From Cranoglanis bouderius (lineage: Eukaryota > Chordata > Actinopteri > Siluriformes > Cranoglanididae), in contig CM042544.1 in assembly GCA_023630585.1 (NCBI GenBank), forward strand, positions 20,594,756 to 20,658,755: a DNA stretch of 64,000 nucleotides. The letters run 5' to 3'. Position 1 is the stretch's first letter, and the number at the start of each line of letters is the position of its first letter. A program made the position numbers and the translations under genes. Below the pieces are notes generated by a model. The model made no database searches. It worked only from the letters and a program-made list of their open reading frames with translations, and had not been told where the DNA came from. Shown here in pieces: positions 23,445-36,798 of the stretch.

Positions 23445-24193
23445 GACTCTAATCAGCTAATTAACTCAAAACACCTTTTTACTCAAAACACCATTGCTCA
23501 ATGGTTCAAAGTCCTCTTTTCAGATGAAAGTAAATTTTGCATTTTGCAAGGTCCCAGAGTCTGGAGGAAGAGTGGAGAGGCACAGAATCCAAGTTGCTTG
23601 AAGCCCAGTGTGAAGCTTCCATCTGCTGACAAGCTTTATGGAGATGCTGATTTCCTTTTCCAGCAGGACTTGGGACCTGCCCACAGTGCCAAAACTACTA
23701 GTAACTGGTTTGCTGACGATGGTATTACTGTGCCTGATTGGCCAGTCAACTCGCCTAACCTGAATTTTGTCAAGAGGAAGATGAGAGACACCAGACCCAA
23801 CAATACAGACGAGCTGAAGGCCGCTATCAAAGCAACCTGGGCTTCCGTAACACCTCAGCAGTGCCACAGGCTGATTGCCTCCATGCCACACGGCACTGAT
23901 GCAGTAATTCGTGTAAAAGGAGCCCCGACCAAGTATTGAGTGAATAAATTAACATACTTTTCAGAAGGTCAACATTTCTGTATAATAAATTATTTATTCT
24001 AATATTTTGAGATACTGGATTTTTGATTTCCATGAGCTGTAAGCCGTAATCATCAAGATTAAAACAAAAAAGGCTTGCAATATTTCACTTTATGTAATGA
24101 ATCTAGAATATATGATAGTTCCAGTTTTTGAATTCAATTATGGAAAAAAACGAACTTTTCCACGATATTCAAATTTTTTGAGATGTACCTGTA
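23445..24193 (+). pseudogene. internally deleted Tc1-like element with transposase C-terminus
   Basis: The left part keeps the family leader phrase TCTAATCAGCTAATTAACTC. It then jumps into the coding region just before the first catalytic aspartate (the TTTTCAGATGAAAGT context, where the usual SDES-like reading is now out of frame). The open frame 23,544-23,939 reads GPRVWRKSGEAQNP, then after another jump LYGDADFLFQQDLGPAHSAK with the second aspartate at residue 42 of that frame. It continues WPVNSPNLN fused straight to VKRKMRDTRPNN, so the NPIENLW-like box with the catalytic glutamate has been deleted. The C-terminus ends in RVKGAPTKY. The right terminal repeat (TTTGAGATGTACCTGTA) is present at 24,177-24,193. 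At least three internal deletions make this a dead copy. Confidence 0.85.
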
Positions 24194-25610
24194 TGTGTGT
24201 GAAAAGGTTGTGTCTACAAATACCAGATGCACAGGTCTTGGAATAAACCTAAGAAACATTAAACAGATTGTTGCTATATTATTGTAGGTACTATATCTGA
24301 CATGGGGTAATTTATGAGTGCATTAAAACTGGAACTAATTAATGCTAATTAGATTTAATTAAGTTTGAGAAAGGTCAATAGGGTTTTCATGCGTAAAGAA
24401 GTATTCTATAAGCAAAGTGATTGTAATTTTAGATCCTGTATTTATTTGCTGGTGTTTCTCCACTAATTATTTTTGAGTTGATTATTTCAATGGGAAAAGG
24501 GTCTTGTTTATTTTGCACTTCAACACTATTTTGCACTTAGTGAAAACAGTTCTTATTACATTCACTTATTCTTAGTTTCTCTGAATGACTCATTGTTAAT
24601 TATTGTGGGTGTCCCAAGTATGTTGTAATCTCACTATGTAAGCAGTTAACAACAAACCTTTGTGCTTTATGACCAAGAGTTAAATGAGAATTTATGATGT
24701 GGGGGAGCTCTATGTTTAAAGGCCTCATAATTTAACAAACTACAATTAATTTCTATATTAACTACAGTTGGGTGATTGATTCTAAGTCTACAACAGGTAA
24801 GTGTACCAGCTCCCTGAAATGTTTCTGTTTTTGTAGATAATAGAACTATTAATGACTTAACCATTTACTAAACCAAACTAAGCTAATATGTATATATAAT
24901 GAATCAATCCCATGTGTATTCATTTACATCTCCTTCCCCCCTTCCTAAGTCAAAATTGTTAGGGTAATGGCGGTGAAGACAGATGCAAGTGCAGATAAAG
25001 TTCTAATAAAAAATGACAAAACAAAAAAGGATCCATGAAACACAAAGGCTTGAAATTAAACATAGAACAAAGACTTAAATGTAGAACCAGAACAACAGTC
25101 AAGGAAGACAAACAAAAGACAACATGAGCAGTGCAAAGTGACTATATATACAAGTGCTAATCATCCCAAATGTGAATCAGGTGCAGTTAGTCATGTGACA
25201 TGGTCAGGTGAGGTGCAGTGGCTGATGGGAATCGTAGTCTCTAGTCCTTTACCGGTATTTACATGACACAAATGCAGGGCAAAAAAATGTGACCCAATGA
25301 TTTTATTGGGGAGGCAATATAGGGTGGAGCAAAATACTATTCCACATAGTAAAATGACATAATGTATCTACCTCTATCTGTATATGGCCTAAGTATGGCC
25401 TCCTCCATGCATAAACAGCACCAACAAGCAAGTAGCAAGTTACCAACTAGTAAGTTACAAAAAAAGTCATAGCTAGCATAACATTTGTCTACATTTTATG
25501 TTACATGTTCATATGGGTTCCTCTGGGTTCTCCAGTTTCTTCTCACCTCCCAAGAACATGCATGTAGGTGGACTGGCTACATGAGATTGTGTGAGAGAAT
25601 TTGTAAATGC
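24194..25610. other. gene-less stretch with a possible repeat
   Basis: Mostly AT-rich unique DNA. From about 24,960 to 25,300 an interspersed-repeat-like segment is seen, with A-rich words (AACATAGAACAAAGAC) grading into GTGCAGTGGCTGATGGGAA. That phrase is familiar from fish repeats, but no family is assigned. Confidence 0.4.
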
Positions 25611-25650
25611 GTGTGTGTGTGTGTATGTGTGTGTGTGTGTGTGTGTGTGT
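25611..25650. repeat. (GT)n microsatellite, one interruption
   Basis: About 40 bp of GT with a single GTAT interruption. Confidence 0.95.
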
Positions 25651-25719
25651 TGGTGCCCTCCAATGGACTGGCCTCCCATTGAGGGTGTATTCCCACCTCA
25701 CCCACATTGTGGTACATGT

Positions 25720-26090
25720 CAGCATAAACCAGACTGGCAATTCTCCTCACCACTCTCATCAACAAGGCATTGCCACCACAAAGCTGCTGTTCAGTGGATG
25801 TTTTGTTGTCGTTGTTGTTGTTGTTGTTGTTGTTTGCACCACTCTGTGTAAACTCTAGTCTGCTGTACATGAAAGAGGAGATCAGCAGTTTCTGAAATTC
25901 TCAACTTAGCCATATGGAACCAGCATCCATGTCATGGTCAACATAAACGAGATTATGGTGTTTGTGAGCATCTTGATCTGTTTCTGCATGATTTTATGCA
26001 TTGAGCTGCTGCCACATGATTGGCTGATTGGATCATTGCACATGAATGAGTAGGAGTAAAAGTGTTCCTAATATAGTGTTCAGTTTGTAT
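25720..26090 (-). pseudogene. Tc1-like family A relic with an internal (GTT)n expansion
   Basis: The minus strand shows the stock phrases of the family also seen at 14,338 and 58,929. On the plus strand these are AACCAGACTGGCAATTCTCC, ATCAACAAGGCATTGCC, TCAGCAGTTTCTGAAATTCT and CATGTGATTGGCTGATT... then TGATTGGATCATTGCAC, ending in a decayed terminal repeat, GTGTTCCTAATATAGTG. The reading frame is lost. An A-rich coding spot has expanded into a GTT run (25,804-25,835) that would encode poly-Asn on the minus strand. Only the DNA-binding half and the leader are present. Confidence 0.8.
25804..25835. repeat. (GTT)n inside a Tc1 relic
   Basis: About ten GTT units, one of them altered to GTC. They sit at the position where relatives have an A-rich tract in the transposase coding strand. 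Confidence 0.95.
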
Positions 26091-27389
26091 ATATAGATTT
26101 ACTTCAACGAAAGGTTAGAGTTCTCAAATGTGAGACTAATTGAACACAAAGAGATTTTTCATAACCTTTTTTTTACCCATCTTTCCCAAGGATGCCAATA
26201 ATTCTGGATCTGACTATCTATATAAAGTAGAAAATTTAATTCATGCAGTAGGTGGTATGAGCAATGTGAAATGAAATCTATGCTCCTGCCTCTCACTCTC
26301 TCATCTTGTTTCACTCACTCACACATTCACATACTGTTTTTTTTTTTTCCAGTCCTAACAGAAGCTCAGTGAACTGTAATATCTGGGTGTAATAATATAA
26401 CACATTTTGACCTTTCAACACTATTTATTACCTGTAAATTGCAATTTTACCTTGAGTTAGTTATTTCCAGAGAAATATATGATATTTCAGTGCATTAGTT
26501 GAGGATCACTGATTCTAGTGGGCTTTTTTTTTCTCCTATCCCTGCTTAGGAGAAAAGGGAAGACTGCCATAAGCATTTAATTTTCAAGATGTCCTAGAGA
26601 CAAATGAGAAAAGCATAATGGCTCATTCTACACTGACAGAGAGCTGAAAGATTTCTGAGATGCTTCTCTTTAATGGCCCATGAGAGATGCATGGAAAAGG
26701 AGTTCATATTCAGTCATATAAGAAAATGATTGGAAGACTGAAGAAATAGACACATGTACCAGTGAGATATTAACTAACTTGGCCGTTGTGAACCAACACT
26801 AAGATGAACTATAATTGTTTTGAGGAAACCTATAAAAAAAATTTTTTAAAAACAACAACAAAGGGATCTTAAACTTTATTCAGTGATACAATCCATGATT
26901 CCTTTCTCATGAGAAGTATTTAAAAGATAATAGGACTCATGTCTAAGCCTGTGTGATATGGTTCTGACACATTTCCTGAGTTTAGATTAGTAAATTCTTC
27001 AAGAATTTAAAACATTGGTTTGTTGGTTGTCTAGAATTGAATAATATACTGTACACTGAATAGTCAAGATCTTATTTTGTCAAACAATAGAACTGCTAAG
27101 ATTTCAATATACACAATTTTAGCTCGCGCTAAAACTATTTTGTTTAGCCCACAAATTTCACGCATACTCTGCATATCTATGGTTAGAACTAGGACTTTAT
27201 TGCCTGAAATATCTTATTCTTGAAATATCTTATTCTTTAACATATTCTTTAAATAATGTCCTCTGGGTGTGTATATGGGTTCCAGCCACTGGATAATTTC
27301 CCCAGTAATGAGGCCTCAGGTGACAGAAACCTCTAGCTATTCCTATCTATTTCCTGAAAATGGACAGGGTATGAATGTGGTTATTGTTA

Positions 27390-27391
<2 letters not shown>
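26091..27391. other. gene-less unique stretch
   Basis: AT-rich unique sequence. I see no exon, RNA gene or transposon here. Confidence 0.5.

Positions 27392-27470
<79 letters not shown>
27392..27470. repeat. (GT)39 microsatellite
   Basis: About 79 bp of perfect GT. Confidence 0.99.
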
Positions 27471-27472
<2 letters not shown>

Positions 27473-28754
27473 TGAACAACAACTACAAGCCATATTCATT
27501 GTCTTTATGGAGCATTTACATACTTTTCACTCAAGTATTACTATGATCCTTCTCTGCTGTGTTGTGTAGGTGAATGCATAGTTTTAATTCAGACATACAC
27601 GTTTTTGACTCAACACCATTTTGAAGCAGACAAAGCAGATGCCCCTCATAAATGTGAAGGATTCTCGAGGAACACAATATAACTGTCACTGGAAGTTACC
27701 TGGCAGCTATGTTAGAAGGAATAAAATGGATCATCTGAAACTGAGGCTGTTAGTGACTGAAGTGCCAAAATTGTGAACTGAACTGATTCTGAGTATCACA
27801 AGCAAAGCCTGCTGTGGAATCATTTGGAGCACTTTCTCTTCACCACAAAAACTGGGCTCACAGGAAACAGTGAAGCTGCCAAAGAAAATTACTCGGATAA
27901 ATCTATCAGGGAAATAATTCTAAAACCCCACTGTGGTTCTATCGACCATGAAAAATATGAAGCAAAAACAACACTTGGGTACACTAATTCCTATACAACA
28001 TACTGTATGTGAAGACCTTAAACATAACAGTTCAGCACTGTATACATTGTACATTTCTTTCTGAATAGCCAACGAGTTTTTGAGAAAAGACATTTCTCAA
28101 GATGCTCTGTGATGTCTCAGTATTTGCTCTTCTGATTGAATTCACCGGCACCATTATTAGATTATTTTATTTTTTTTATTGTATGTAACTTTGTTCTACA
28201 ACTTTGTAGAAAAGAGGAAAAAAATAAGCCCGATATAAGTATATGGACTACTGCCTTTCCTGCACTACCTTGTGTCCTTCTATTTTCCTATGACCTACAG
28301 AGAAAATTGCAGTAGCCTTATCCTGGATATTCAATCACAACTTAGTGAGCTTGTGATTAGGCTGCAGCACATGATAATATGTAAATGTACTTCTTCAGTG
28401 GCTGATTTTATAAGCCCGTGACAGGAAAAAAAGCATAATCTTTTGTCTAGAGCTTTTGTTGCCTTATTGCCTTTAGATAGAAGTTTTAGTTAGTCGATTA
28501 TAAAGGTCACAGTTTAAGAAGCATGACTAAAAGCAGGCTTTATGAATGTAAAATGGTTTAGAGATTTAGAACTCAATGGCTCATCACAGTATTGGACTGA
28601 ATTTGATTCTACATGGGGACTGTCCATTGGAAAAGCATTTATCTCTGGAAAGCTGGTTCATTAAAAACTAACTACACATTTTGTAAAAGCCACTGCAGTT
28701 TATTTTTTTCATCTTCAGCAACTGCAGTGAATCCAGAGCATATCCTAGGGCGAG
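27471..28754. other. gene-less unique stretch
   Basis: AT-rich unique DNA. The 62-codon frame at 27,824-28,012 has no family features or splice context. Confidence 0.5.
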
Positions 28755-28910
28755 AGGTGGGCAATTTTGAATAACCAATTCTACTGGCTTGATTTTGGGA
28801 GGTAAGGAGGAAACTGCAGAGCCCAGAGGAAACCCATGTGGAGAACATGCAGATCTCTAGAGCTGTGAGGTGCCAGTGCTACTTGCAATGCCACAGTGCT
28901 GCAATTCACT
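28755..28910. repeat. degenerate copy of the repeat at 7,050
   Basis: Phrases GGAGGAAACTGCAGAG, GGAGAACATGCAGA and GAGCTGTGAGGTGCCAGTG match the right part of the common fish repeat seen at 7,050-7,345 in the same orientation. The left part and the CCAT edge are missing. Confidence 0.6.
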
Positions 28911-29284
28911 CAGACTCAGAGACATTTTATCTAACCAAGATTTGATTAAAATAGTTTTAAGATCTGTACAGGTACATATACCTGTTTGGAGATTATCATT
29001 TACCTCAGCCAGTTTTACATTAGCCTTTATCTTCACAAACAACGGCTATAAAGCTATCAATTGTACTAAACAGTATGTCAAAATAGTACGTTTGTATGCT
29101 GCTTTAACGTGTCCACACCTTTTTTTTTTGTAAACACGTTCATAAACTGTGTTTTATTGTTTTTTGTTTTTCCTCCTAACGTCCGAATCCGTTTCAGGAG
29201 CGCTGAGGGGAAACTTTGAAAGAGAACGAGATGAAAGACTTTTCTCAGCTTTCTATTGGACAGACGCCGTGTAAGTCAATAGTC

Positions 29285-29314
29285 GTGGGCGTGGTTTTAA
29301 TAGAACACGCCCAC
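29285..29314. promoter_or_regulatory. inverted pair of EGR/KLF-like GC boxes
   Basis: GTGGGCGTG at 29,285-29,293 and CACGCCCAC at 29,306-29,314 are perfect reverse complements separated by 12 AT-rich bases. The core GTGGGCG is the recognition core of EGR/WT1 zinc fingers, and GGGCGTGG fits SP/KLF proteins. Binding is inferred from the motif only. Confidence 0.5.
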
Positions 29315-29429
29315 AGTGTCGAGTCTCTCGAGCGCAGTAGTCTGCCTTGGCTTTGTAGGCGTGTGTGTACACTAACTAACGTTGTGTTTGAACTGAAGAA
29401 AAGAAAAAAAAAATACATAAACCGCGTGG

Positions 29430-29544
29430 GAAAACTCTAGTCAACACATTTCGGCTTTTTGATTACGTGTTCGTTTCTGCGGACAGGCGTCTTCTGCACT
29501 GAGTCAGCTTTTCAGCTTGTAGCTACATAGCGGGAAAAACGAAG
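29430..29544 (+). other. predicted untranslated first exon (3' part)
   Basis: The exon end is set by the donor GAAG/GTAAAT. The preceding sequence has no ATG-initiated long frame. The transcription start is unknown, so the left limit is nominal. A GAGTCAGC (AP-1/MAF-like) word at 29,501 lies in it. The call rests on the donor plus the CpG island, with no transcript data. Confidence 0.4.
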
Positions 29545-29624
29545 GTAAATGGCCTGTTTTTATTCTACTATCGGAAGTTTTTTTTTTTTTCCATTAGTAA
29601 CTCGGGGGGAATGGAAATGCAGCC

Positions 29625-29650
29625 GTGTGTGTGTGTGTGTGTGTGTGTGT
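29625..29650. repeat. (GT)13 microsatellite inside the CpG island
   Basis: About 26 bp of perfect GT, 80 bp downstream of the predicted first donor. Confidence 0.97.
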
Positions 29651-30222
29651 CGGATATATTTGTAAATAGGTAGTGTTTGCTGCATTGGGAATGAACCGCT
29701 TTCTTAGAGCGCGAGCGTTTTGCAGTGCCGCGCGACACAAAGCCCGTCTTGCACTCACCACTGCAATTTAAAGTCCTGCACAGAGCTACCTCCACCAGTC
29801 TGGCGCTTATCAACACAGCAGGCTGGTAGGTGTGCGAGTCCACTTTGAACCTGGCGTTGTTTTCCTTGCGTAAACACTCGTTTTAATCGGATTTAATTGG
29901 AATCTTTTTCTTTCTTTCTTTTCTTTTTTGCGCTCCCTGATTTTTCCACGCGCTTATTGTTTTGCAGCTAATCGTCATGGTGCAGCGTTTGTTAACGCGG
30001 CTCGGAAAAATCTCGGCGCTCGTGCCGATGGGAAACAGGCGTCTGTGTTTTTAGAGGAGAGTGTTTTTGCAGAGGAAGCGGAGGTGATGAAGTTGCAGCG
30101 GTGAGGGGACAGGATGCCAGCTGGCAGGCACTGCTGTGTGGATGCAGGCGACCAGAGCGCATTTTGAGTGCAGTTTGATCATGCTGTCAGTCACGAAAGC
30201 ATTAAGGTCTTGTAATCAAATG

Positions 30223-31721
<1,499 letters not shown>

Positions 31722-31802
<81 letters not shown>

Positions 31803-31811
31803 ATATATATA
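31722..31811. repeat. (AT)n microsatellite
   Basis: About 90 bp of AT with one interruption, directly left of the LINE-tail fragment. Confidence 0.98.
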
Positions 31812-31834
31812 ATTAATTAATGCTCATCTAAGTG

Positions 31835-32215
31835 CTTAGTTAGGAGGTGTTTAGTCTGAGCCAGTGACTCAGCTGTTCGGACAGCCAGGGGAAGTTCGTT
31901 TCACCACCTTGCTGCCAGGATGGAGAACAGCCATGAGGCATGTCTTCCTTGTATCTTGAGAGATGGTAAGTCACACCAGCTGGAAGATATCGTGGTGCAG
32001 AGTGGGGTGTGATAAGTGCCTTCATGTAGGTATGGGTCCGTTTATGACTTTGTAGGCAAACATCCATGCTTTGAATCTGATGTGGAAAGATATAGGAAGT
32101 CAATAGAGCAGTGGTGTGACGTTGAGCCGTAGAGAACTTGGAAAGATTGAAAACAAGTCGTGCAGCTGCATTCTGGATCAGATGCAGGAGTTTGATGGTA
32201 CACGGGGGAAGACCT
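31835..32215. repeat. LINE 3'-UTR fragment (L2/Rex-like family)
   Basis: It has a series of phrases I know from a widespread otophysan non-LTR element: GTTCGTTTCACCACCTTG, CTGCCAGGATGGAGAACAG, CTTTGTAGGCAAACA, TTTGAATCTGATGTGG, CAGCTGCATTCTGGATCAG and GGGGAAGACCTGC. It is truncated at both sides with no reverse transcriptase coding. The minus-strand 87-codon frame across it is not a gene. Confidence 0.72.
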
Positions 32216-34380
32216 GCTATTTAATCATGTCCACTTCCTGACATCTATAAACTATTCCCAGTATTGCACAGCATAAGCATGAACATTAGTGGTAGAAAGC
32301 TGCTCAAACTTCTGTTAATGCCTGTGTGCCCTGTTTATTACTCCAGTGCTTGAAGATGCCAGACTGTTGTTGTTGTTTTTTTTTTTTTTTAAATCTGGGC
32401 ACCACTCTGGACCTCCATGCAGAGTTTAAATGCTGTGCGTGTGAAGGTTTTCAGAAACACAATTGCCATAGTATTGTTGATGCATTCATAAAGAAATAAC
32501 AGTCAGCTCTTCAGTTAGAAAACAGTGGCGAAATTGAACATTATATCATTTATGTTTCTATTTCCTGCATTATTAAAGCACTCCAGTAAAAAAAAAAAAT
32601 TAAGGTTCTTTATGGTCGGGTTTTACGAAGGGTGAGCGGTCATGTTCTTTTAAACTGTAAACTTGCTTCCACCTTTCTCAAGCTCCACATCACCAGGCCC
32701 TTTGCAAGTATGGGTAATGATGCATATAGCCCGGGGTGTAATTTTGCTTCCAATTTCCACCGCTGTAGTTTTGCCCTAAATGATGTTACGCTGGTGGTGT
32801 GTTGCGGATGACTGTGCCTTCCTAATGGCTCTTTGGGTAATGACTGCTGAAATAGGCTTGGCGCATTGAGCACTGATCTAAGCCATGTACCATTCCGTAT
32901 CTTTTTGCTCGATTCTTTTCTCCTTTTTTATCCTTTCCATCATGCTGCAGATTGACACATTTTACGTTTGAACCTTGTTTGCCCCATTATTATAACACTT
33001 TTTTAATGACAGACAGTTAAAATACATTCTGAAAAGAGCAGGTTTGTAGCACATGCCATACTTCTTAATAGTTGTAGCACTTTGTAATGTTTCCCTCATA
33101 TTTCACACTGATTGTGGTAGTGACAGTGCAGCCAATAGCTGGCAGATACACCTAGGGGGAGAAATTAAAAGGCAGCAGGAGCTTCTTTTTTTTTTCCTTT
33201 CTTTTTAATAGGCAAGAGTGCTGCATTTTCCTGCATGGCTGCCCATGTCCAGTACTGGGCCTTGTCCCCCTGGGGAGTGAATTATTACCTGTCAGACGTA
33301 GAGCCTCCACATCATCCATAACCTAAGTGTGACACCGGGGCAGCAGAGCCAGCGTAAACGGCACGACCAGCTAGCCTTGGCCTTCGAGCATGGCTTCCTC
33401 TCTCTGGGTGGGGAAAACATATTACACTGCTGCTACAGCCATTGTAGGAAGTAATAGGAAACACTTAGGCAGCTTCTTCTGTAAGCTGTTAGGGGATGTA
33501 TTCATACATATATTCACCCAGAAAAGGCCAGACACTTGCGGCCTTGCTAGTTCTGTTTTATGTGGGAATTGAAAATTAGAAGTTATTTTGTTTAAGGATT
33601 AAACATCTACTAAAATAACAGCCTAGTTATTTACAGGTAATCATCTAAAACTGTTGAGTTAATTGGTATAATATGAATTCCTTACATTCAGGAGGTAGTG
33701 TGTATGTAACACAAGTTTCTGTTTTACGCAGTATGCCTCACCACTGTTCTGGTCTGTTTGAGGAGTCGGGGAAAACAACATGATAATTACTAAAGGGAGA
33801 AAAGACATTGAAAGCCAAGTTTAAGGCAAGGTTAAAGAGAGCAAGAGTATGTCGTGGACTTCACATTGGACAAGTTACAGACCTCAGTGCTCATTTCCAT
33901 GCGGCTCTCGGACAGACTGGCTGGCTTCCAGTGGGTTTTGTAAGCCATTTATCAGAAACTTTAACCCCTTTGTCAAGCAAGTTGTTTGGCAGTTCTGGCA
34001 AATCCGCACTGACCACAAAAGTAGTGGGACGATGAATTGTCATCTGCCTCACTGCCGGCTGGATGGAGCTGCTCCACCTAAAACACAGTACAAAGGAAAT
34101 GGCAGCAAATGAACAAATATCACATATAAATAGATTGAGATGCAGCGCTTGTGAAACACAATGTCTCCAATTGTCCTGTAGTTTCATTTCCCTTACGTAT
34201 TGTGTGTTTAGGTGTGAAGTTGGAGGAGGCAAACCGAAGGGTTGTTGAAATATGTGTGAGAAAGCAGCTTCTCGCTGTGCCAAAAGTCTGAACTAAGCAG
34301 GAATAGAATTGTGTTATTGTTCTTTTTTAAACCATTTTGGTCAAATCCAAAAGTAGTTATAAGCTACGGTTCTTCTGGTG

Positions 34381-34381
<1 letters not shown>
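32216..34381. other. presumed intronic unique stretch
   Basis: Unique DNA with poly-T/poly-A runs near 32,378 and 32,587. Several overlapping frames around 33,800-34,280 on both strands lack family features and splice context. Confidence 0.45.

Positions 34382-34415
<34 letters not shown>
34382..34415. repeat. (GT)17 microsatellite
   Basis: About 34 bp of perfect GT. Confidence 0.97.
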
Positions 34416-34417
<2 letters not shown>

Positions 34418-35724
34418 GACACACAATGATTGCCATGACAGAGAGAACACGCTTCTTGCCCAACTGTCATATTTAAGAATGTTTGGATAACCGAGTTGTG
34501 AGAGCAAAATCAAACTGAGTTAGAACCAGCAGGCTGACTAAGTCACACAGACACAGCTTTTGCCCCTGGCTCGTCTTCGCACCAGATTACAGAGTGATGA
34601 CTAACTCCATTTCATTGCACTTGGACATTCAGCTGCATCCTCAGCTCCCTGCTTCCACCACACAAGTAGCCTTTTGTACCTCTCCCATTGGTATGCCAGT
34701 ATTACGGGCCAAATCCGCTAGCTATGGGCGAGAACGAGCTTCACCCTCTACTAACTCTTACTGAGGCCCTTTTTTAATTGCCCCCATCTCCGAATATGAA
34801 TCAGAACCCGCAGGAGTGCGATTCTGCACCCTTATTTGTTGCAGAGCCTGCATACATGTTATTGATTCCTCTACTCTGAAGAGGTCTAGAGGTGCCCAGA
34901 TTTGTGCTCTAAATGATCTCTTAAACACTTTATAATGGAACAGCTCTTCCCACCCCCCACATTGATTAGCTGCTTGCATTGCAGCTATTGTGAAGCTTCA
35001 ACTTTTTAATCTCAGAGCTAGACTGCTAATAACTAATGTTATCTCCACATGCTTTTATGCCCCAAGATAAAACACAGTAGTTGTAATAAATTATTTTAGA
35101 CTTCTTGATATGGCCTGCAAGTCATTATATTGGGAAGTGAAGAGAGAGGTGTCAGAAGTTGTTATGCGAAAGCAGAGGTTTCAGTATTTCGAATATTTCA
35201 AATATTTTTCTTTTAGCACATTGTGCAAACAAAATCACTCAGTTGTTTTTTTTTGTTTTTTTGTTTTTTTTTAAAAATCGGGTTTGTGCTCTGGCCCTGT
35301 GTTGCTTTTGGAAAGTTGATGCTTTTCCCAGGAGTGTCAAAAAAAAACTGCTGCCTCTTAACCCGAGGGACAGAGGGAGAAAATGAAGAGCTTCTGTGGG
35401 TTTTTTTTTTTTTTTCCAGGAAAACACTGACCATTGCTGATGCCCTTTTTTTAAAATGCTTTTTATTATTTACTTCCAGCAATTTTAAGTGTTGCATTTT
35501 GTATTTGGAATTTCAAATTTTAATGATGCTTTGGCACAATGCTCAACATGGCATTTTAAATATCTACAGTACTATGTGAGTAACAGTTGACTGCCTCGCT
35601 GCGTGTTTTTAAAATGAGCCTTTTTATGGTTCTAAAAAGTGAAACGGAGCAGGAAATTAAAAGCCTCAAGATAAGACAATTTTTTATTTTATTTTTTTTT
35701 ATTTTTTTGCACTTAAATCTGCAG

Positions 35725-35805
35725 CTTCATCCAGCAGAGCTGCATCATCAGAGCCCATTCATTGAGGACGGCAGGGTTTCATCAGCAACACAGAAGGGCT
35801 TTGAT
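35725..35805 (+). other. candidate coding exon, 81 bp, phase 0-0
   Basis: A strong pyrimidine tract and acceptor (TTTTTTTGCAC...TCTGCAG) precede 81 bp. The open frame reads LHPAELHHQSPFIEDG then RVSSATQKGFD, and the exon is followed by a consensus donor GAT/GTGAGTAT. The length is an exact multiple of three, so the exon could be skipped or included without changing frame. Sequence immediately upstream is low-complexity AT and T tracts, while the exon itself has normal coding composition. I do not recognise the protein. It lies about 6.2 kb downstream of the CpG-island donor at 29,545 and could belong to that gene. It could equally be a conserved non-coding block with chance splice sites. Confidence 0.33.
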
Positions 35806-35886
35806 GTGAGTATCGAGATTTTCATTCCGGTTTTATTTGTGAGTGTGGTCTTTACGTTGGAGGCGTGCTAGCTGTTCACTGCGAAT

Positions 35887-36798
35887 CTAGCGTGACCGTA
35901 CGCACATTATGTAAATCCCTTCAATTTCCCAGGCCTCCCGAAATAGAAGTCTCATTTGACCTTCAGGGAGAGAATCTTGGCGAGAGTCAGTACATGTGTC
36001 CTCAGAAGAGCAGCGGGGCAGCAGCGAGGCTGTGATCTCACTGCGCTCAGTGCTGGGGTTTTGAATGGTGGGAGGATCTGAATGATGGGTGCTAATAGAG
36101 GTTTGATTCTGGACTTGGTCGGATTTAAGATTAGCAGCCACTCGGCTCTCTGCAAGTTTCTGTGAATGCTGAACACTATTAGCACAGGATCTATATTTAG
36201 TGCTAGCTGTAAGGTGTGGGGGTTGGTGGAGTCGGTGTCATATCTCCCCTTGGAACAGGGCCAAACATTACTAGGGCCCCTCGGTTCCCCCTCCTCTATG
36301 CCTTTTTCATTCCTCAAGTGTGTCTCCTGTTAACCATATGATGACTCAGTTCAGTGTGAATGTGTGCGTGTGAGCGCCTATACTTGCAGATGTGTGTGGT
36401 TGTGCAACTACTAAATGTTTTTCATGCCTTTTGTCTGTTTCTGTTTAAACCATTTGCTGTACCTAGAACACACACACATGCACACGCACATAGTATTTGC
36501 CCCTGGTCTAACTTCATTTGATTTTTCTTTATTGCTTTCTCACATTATCTCTGTCCTGGCAAGCTGCTTGTCCCAGGGGAACGATCTCTGCCTTACACTG
36601 ACGTACGGAAAACCTGCCGTAGACAGATCTCAACCACACACAATTCCATTACCACGAACAGTTTGCCTCATATACAGCCAGCCCCAGCATAGTCTTCCTT
36701 TCTCTCTTCCTCCCTGATGCTCTACATCTAAGGTATACGGAAATAGCAAGGGCAGCGGATGTCAGTGTTATGGGGGTACCGCAATACCTGAAAAAATC
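35887..36798. other. presumed intronic, CNE-like at left
   Basis: Balanced unique sequence from about 35,900 to 36,200. Long minus-strand frames across it (84 and 121 codons) overlap each other in different frames and lack splice-site support, so they are not called. The rest is unremarkable. Confidence 0.4.

Larger units (their letters stand above)
29170..30130 (+). promoter_or_regulatory. CpG-island promoter of an unidentified gene
   Basis: This is the only stretch with sustained CpG density, including GAGCGCGAGCG, GCCGCGCGAC and GGCTCGG near 29,990-30,020. It carries an inverted CCAAT box (ATTGG, 29,255-29,259) and a perfect inverted pair of GTGGGCGTG/CACGCCCAC boxes (29,285-29,314). A consensus donor GAAG/GTAAAT at 29,545 indicates rightward transcription with an untranslated first exon ending at 29,544. 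There is no clear TATA box at a standard distance, consistent with CpG-type initiation. About 34 kb downstream lacks recognisable exons, so the first intron would be long. The gene cannot be named from this window. Confidence 0.65.

Noticed and set aside
23520..23891. 123-codon minus-strand frame
   Set aside because: It is antisense to the recognisable Tc1 transposase C-terminus on the plus strand.
35887..36317. 84- and 121-codon minus-strand frames
   Set aside because: Polar composition looks protein-like, but the two frames overlap out of register and there is no acceptor or donor at their limits. More likely a conserved non-coding block.
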